A stretch of DNA of 64,000 nucleotides, taken from assembly GCF_020564935.1 (NCBI RefSeq), contig NZ_JAJCXB010000010.1, positions 1 to 64,000 of the forward strand, in the 5' to 3' direction. Position numbers and translations under genes: made by a program. The notes beneath the pieces are model-generated. The model was not told the origin of the DNA, did no database searches, and saw only the letters and a program-made list of their open reading frames with translations. This stretch comes from Streptomyces pinistramenti (GTDB taxonomy: Bacteria > Actinomycetota > Actinomycetes > Streptomycetales > Streptomycetaceae). Positions 61,843 through 64,000 of the stretch are shown here, one piece after another (position 1 is the first letter of the stretch; every line of letters begins with the position of its first letter).

Positions 61843-63402
61843 GTGAACAGCGTCAACCGCCGCTCCGTCCTGCTCGCCGGACTCGGCGTGGCAGGCGCCG
61901 GCGCGCTCGCCGCCTGCAGCAGCAACAGGTCCAGCAAGTCCCCCTCCCTCGTCAGCCCTTCGGGGTCCGAGGTCGCCCGTGCCGAGAAGAAGCGGTCCGG
62001 CACAGGCAAGGTGAGCCGCGTCGGTCTGACCGCCGCGCCCGCCGTGCTCGACCTGGGCGGCGGCATCACGGCCAAGTCCTGGGCCTTCAACGGCCGGACC
62101 CCCGGCAAGGCGATCCGCGTCTCCGCCGGCGACACCGTGGCGGCCGAGCTGTCCAACCAGCTGCCGGACAAGACCATGACCTCCCTCCACTGGCACGGCA
62201 TCGCACTGCGCAACGACATGGACGGCGTGCCGCCTGCCACCCAGGCCGCGGTGCGCGCCGGCTCCACCTTCACCTATCGCTTCATCGCCGACGCACCCGG
62301 CACATACTTCTTCCACCCCCATGTCGGTCTCCAGCTCGACCGCGGCCTGTACGCCCCTCTGATCGTCGAGGACCCCAAGGAACCGCTGTCGTACGACGAC
62401 GAGTGGGTCGTTGTGCTGGATGACTGGCTGGACGGGGTGGCCGGCACACCGGACGAGGCGTTCGCCGAACTCACGCAGGGCATGGGCGGGATGGCCATGA
62501 GCGGCGGCAGCACGGAGGGGATGAGCGCCTCCCCATCGGCGTCCGCCTCCAGCGGCATGCCGATGAAGTTCATGCTCATGGGGGCCCGCAGCAAGCTGCT
62601 CGGTGGTGACGCCGGAGACGTGAAGTACACGTACCACCTCATCAACGGAAAGGTCCCGGCCGACCCCTCCGTCTACACCGGTAAGCCGGGCCGGCGGGTG
62701 CGCCTGCGCCTCATCAACGCGGGCGGCGACACTGCCTATCGGGTCGCGGTCGGCGGGCACAAGATGACCATTACGCACACCGACGGCTTTCCGGTCGACC
62801 ACCGGCAGGTTGACGCCCTGCTGATCGGCATGGGCGAGCGGTACGACGTCCTGGTGACCCTCGGCGACGGTGTCTTCCCGCTCGTCGCGCTCGCCGAAGG
62901 CAAGGGCGCGAGCGGTATGGCGCTGCTCCGCACGGGCTCGGGCACCGCGCCGGAGGCGACCGTACGCCCGAAGGAACTGGACGGCGTGATCATGACCGCC
63001 GCCGAATTGCGCGCGGCCGATGAGGTGCGGCTGAGGCCGAAGAAGGTCGACCGGGTGCACCGCGTCGAGCTGACCGGCGGCATGGAGAAGTACAACTGGG
63101 CCGTCAACGGCGAGCGGTTCACCATGGCGAACCCGACGGCGAACCCGCTCCTGGTCGAGGAGGGCCAGCGGGTCCGGCTCGACTTCGTCAACACGACCGA
63201 CATGTGGCACCCGATGCACCTGCACGGCCACACCTACCAACTCGGTAGCACGGGCCCGCGCAAGGACACCACGATCGTGCTGCCCGAGCAGAAGGTCTCC
63301 GTCATCTTCGACGCCGACAATCCGGGCCGGTGGATGCTGCACTGCCACAACGCGTATCACGGCGAGGCCGGGATGATGTCCCTCGTGGCCTACCAAGCCT
63401 GA
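61843..63402 (+). CDS. Multicopper oxidase (CueO/laccase-like)
   Basis: 519 residues from GTG 61843. Twin-arginine-type lipoprotein signal (VNRRSVLLAGLGVAGAGALAACSS). Copper ligands: TSLHWHGIALRNDMDG, GTYFFHPHVGLQLDRG, MWHPMHLHGHTYQLG and WMLHCHNAYHGEAGMM (HCH). A Met/Gly/Ser-rich insert near residue 210-235 (GMGGMAMSGGSTEGMS) may bind Cu(I). Oxidises Cu(I) or phenols outside the cell. Probably co-transcribed with the DUF6153-like gene. Confidence 0.93.
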   Translation: MNSVNRRSVLLAGLGVAGAGALAACSSNRSSKSPSLVSPSGSEVARAEKKRSGTGKVSRVGLTAAPAVLDLGGGITAKSWAFNGRTPGKAIRVSAGDTVAAELSNQLPDKTMTSLHWHGIALRNDMDGVPPATQAAVRAGSTFTYRFIADAPGTYFFHPHVGLQLDRGLYAPLIVEDPKEPLSYDDEWVVVLDDWLDGVAGTPDEAFAELTQGMGGMAMSGGSTEGMSASPSASASSGMPMKFMLMGARSKLLGGDAGDVKYTYHLINGKVPADPSVYTGKPGRRVRLRLINAGGDTAYRVAVGGHKMTITHTDGFPVDHRQVDALLIGMGERYDVLVTLGDGVFPLVALAEGKGASGMALLRTGSGTAPEATVRPKELDGVIMTAAELRAADEVRLRPKKVDRVHRVELTGGMEKYNWAVNGERFTMANPTANPLLVEEGQRVRLDFVNTTDMWHPMHLHGHTYQLGSTGPRKDTTIVLPEQKVSVIFDADNPGRWMLHCHNAYHGEAGMMSLVAYQA

Positions 63403-63420
63403 GACTCCCTGCCCACACGC

Positions 63421-63453
63421 GCCGGGGCAGGACTACACCGGACCTGCCCCGGC
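63421..63453 (+). terminator. Hairpin downstream of the oxidase
   Basis: GCCGGGGCAGG (63421-63431) / CCTGCCCCGGC (63443-63453), 11-bp stem and 11-base loop, 18 bases past the stop. Confidence 0.7.
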
Positions 63454-63721
63454 ACGCCCCGTTCCCGTTGCGGGGACGCCGGCAGAACCGGACAAGCCGC
63501 AGAACGAACGCGGTGAGCCGGCTGTGCCGGAGCGCTGACCGCCGACCGTGAGAGGACGGCCGCGCCGCACGGGGGGGCGATCCCGTACTCGATCGCCGGC
63601 GCGGTCAACTGCGGTTCCACTGCCGTTCGGAGCCTTGGGAGTGCAGGGCGTCGAGGTGCGGGGATGGCAGCAGGTCGGCGAGGAACTGTGTGACGGCGAC
63701 CGAGACAGGCCCGCCTATCGG
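63454..63721. other. Intergenic, no gene seen
   Basis: About 270 bases between the oxidase terminator and the convergent gene at the window end; nothing recognised. Confidence 0.4.
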
Positions 63722-64000
63722 TCAGTTCGGGATGTCGGCCTTGAACTTCTTGGTCAGATCGGCGCCGCGGATGACGCCGTTGGTGTGGTAGAGCAGGCCC
63801 CAGGCGCTGATGGCGGAGCCGTCGGCGAACATGCACGGGTCGTGGAGACGCTCGTTCCCGGCACCTTTCTCGGCCCAGCCGCCGACGTCGGGCTTGTCGC
63901 TGTACTTCCAGGTGCCGCCGAGCTGGGTGCAGTAGTCGTGCGCCGGCTGACCGGTGCCGCCGCCCTTGGGCTTGGGCTTGTTGACGTACGCGAGCGCGGC
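63722..64000 (-). CDS. Secreted protein, DUF333-like, 5' part outside the window
   Basis: 93 codons of the C-terminus. Reads YVNKPKPKGGGTGQPAHDYC, TQLGGTWKYSDKPDVGGWAE, DPCMFADGSAISAWGLLYHT and ends KKFKADIPN before TGA at 63722. The spaced cysteines with GGTW and CMFADGSxxSAW resemble DUF333 (Cys-Gly-Gly, Cys-x-F-x-DG). The start and any signal peptide lie beyond position 64000. Confidence 0.7.
   Translation of the reverse strand, partial: AALAYVNKPKPKGGGTGQPAHDYCTQLGGTWKYSDKPDVGGWAEKGAGNERLHDPCMFADGSAISAWGLLYHTNGVIRGADLTKKFKADIPN

Noticed and set aside
1..64000. CRISPR arrays and rRNA genes
   Set aside because: No regularly spaced direct repeats and no rRNA-like conserved stretches were seen.

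Overview
The window is high-GC actinobacterial DNA, almost certainly a Streptomyces chromosome. Evidence: very high third-position GC, GTG and TTG starts, an AfsR-type regulator with a TTA codon, chaplin-like secreted proteins, HMA/DUF5132-type proteins, a DUF6153-type protein next to a multicopper oxidase, and a GPP34 protein. The many decayed genes, insertion-sequence scraps, phage scraps and specialised-metabolism loci suggest an accessory region or chromosome arm.

Layout. 0-1 kb: a decayed M20 peptidase. 1.1-6.5 kb: a complete lasso-peptide locus with a precursor on the minus strand, divergent from cyclase, B2 peptidase, B1/RRE and an ABC exporter. 6.7-8.2 kb: a SufR-like regulator and a DoxX protein. 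8.7-11.7 kb: a foreign patch of lower GC with a tRNA-like gene, one intact and two broken HNH endonucleases, two related chaplin-like secreted proteins, a 43-residue hydrophobic peptide, and terminase and Tn3 transposase scraps. 12-13.8 kb: a divergent HxlR/MFS pair. 14-16 kb: the ruin of an NRPS operon (2OG oxygenase, adenylation-methyltransferase module, MbtH). 16.5-19.2 kb: a frameshifted DUF5132-HMA-ABC exporter. 19.6-25 kb: a CitB/DcuS-like two-component system divergent from a nitrate/sulfonate-type ABC importer. 25-29 kb: S66 peptidase, lipoprotein beheaded by IS debris, secreted GYSQG esterase. 29.4-32.4 kb: an AfsR-family regulator with an early TTA codon.

32.7-38 kb looks like a collagen-use regulon: a GntR repressor, remnants of a ketoglutarate-semialdehyde-type dehydrogenase and an FAD amine oxidoreductase, an Xaa-Pro aminopeptidase, and a secreted M9 collagenase. 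Three copies of a 16-bp operator-like motif sit before the repressor, the aminopeptidase and the collagenase. 38.7-43 kb: GPP34 protein and an ABC-2 exporter operon with its own HK/RR pair. 43-44.3 kb: SDR and methyltransferase ruins. 44.2-49 kb: an NhaC antiporter, P1-family peptidase and GntR regulator divergent from an asparaginase II. 49-52.3 kb: a PP2C ruin, an esterase, and a methyltransferase/TetR pair. 52.4-54.5 kb: a broken integrase followed by an intact orphan cyclodipeptide synthase of the NYH type. 55-57.4 kb: RidA, an HD hydrolase and a GlxA-type AraC regulator. 57.8-60.6 kb: a toxin/antitoxin-like ruin, a PP2C phosphatase and an M50-CBS protease. 60.8-63.5 kb: a copper-responsive unit (CsoR-like operator, DUF6153-like protein, multicopper oxidase). 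63.7-64 kb: a partial secreted DUF333-like protein.

All names rest on reading motifs by eye; no database or alignment was run.
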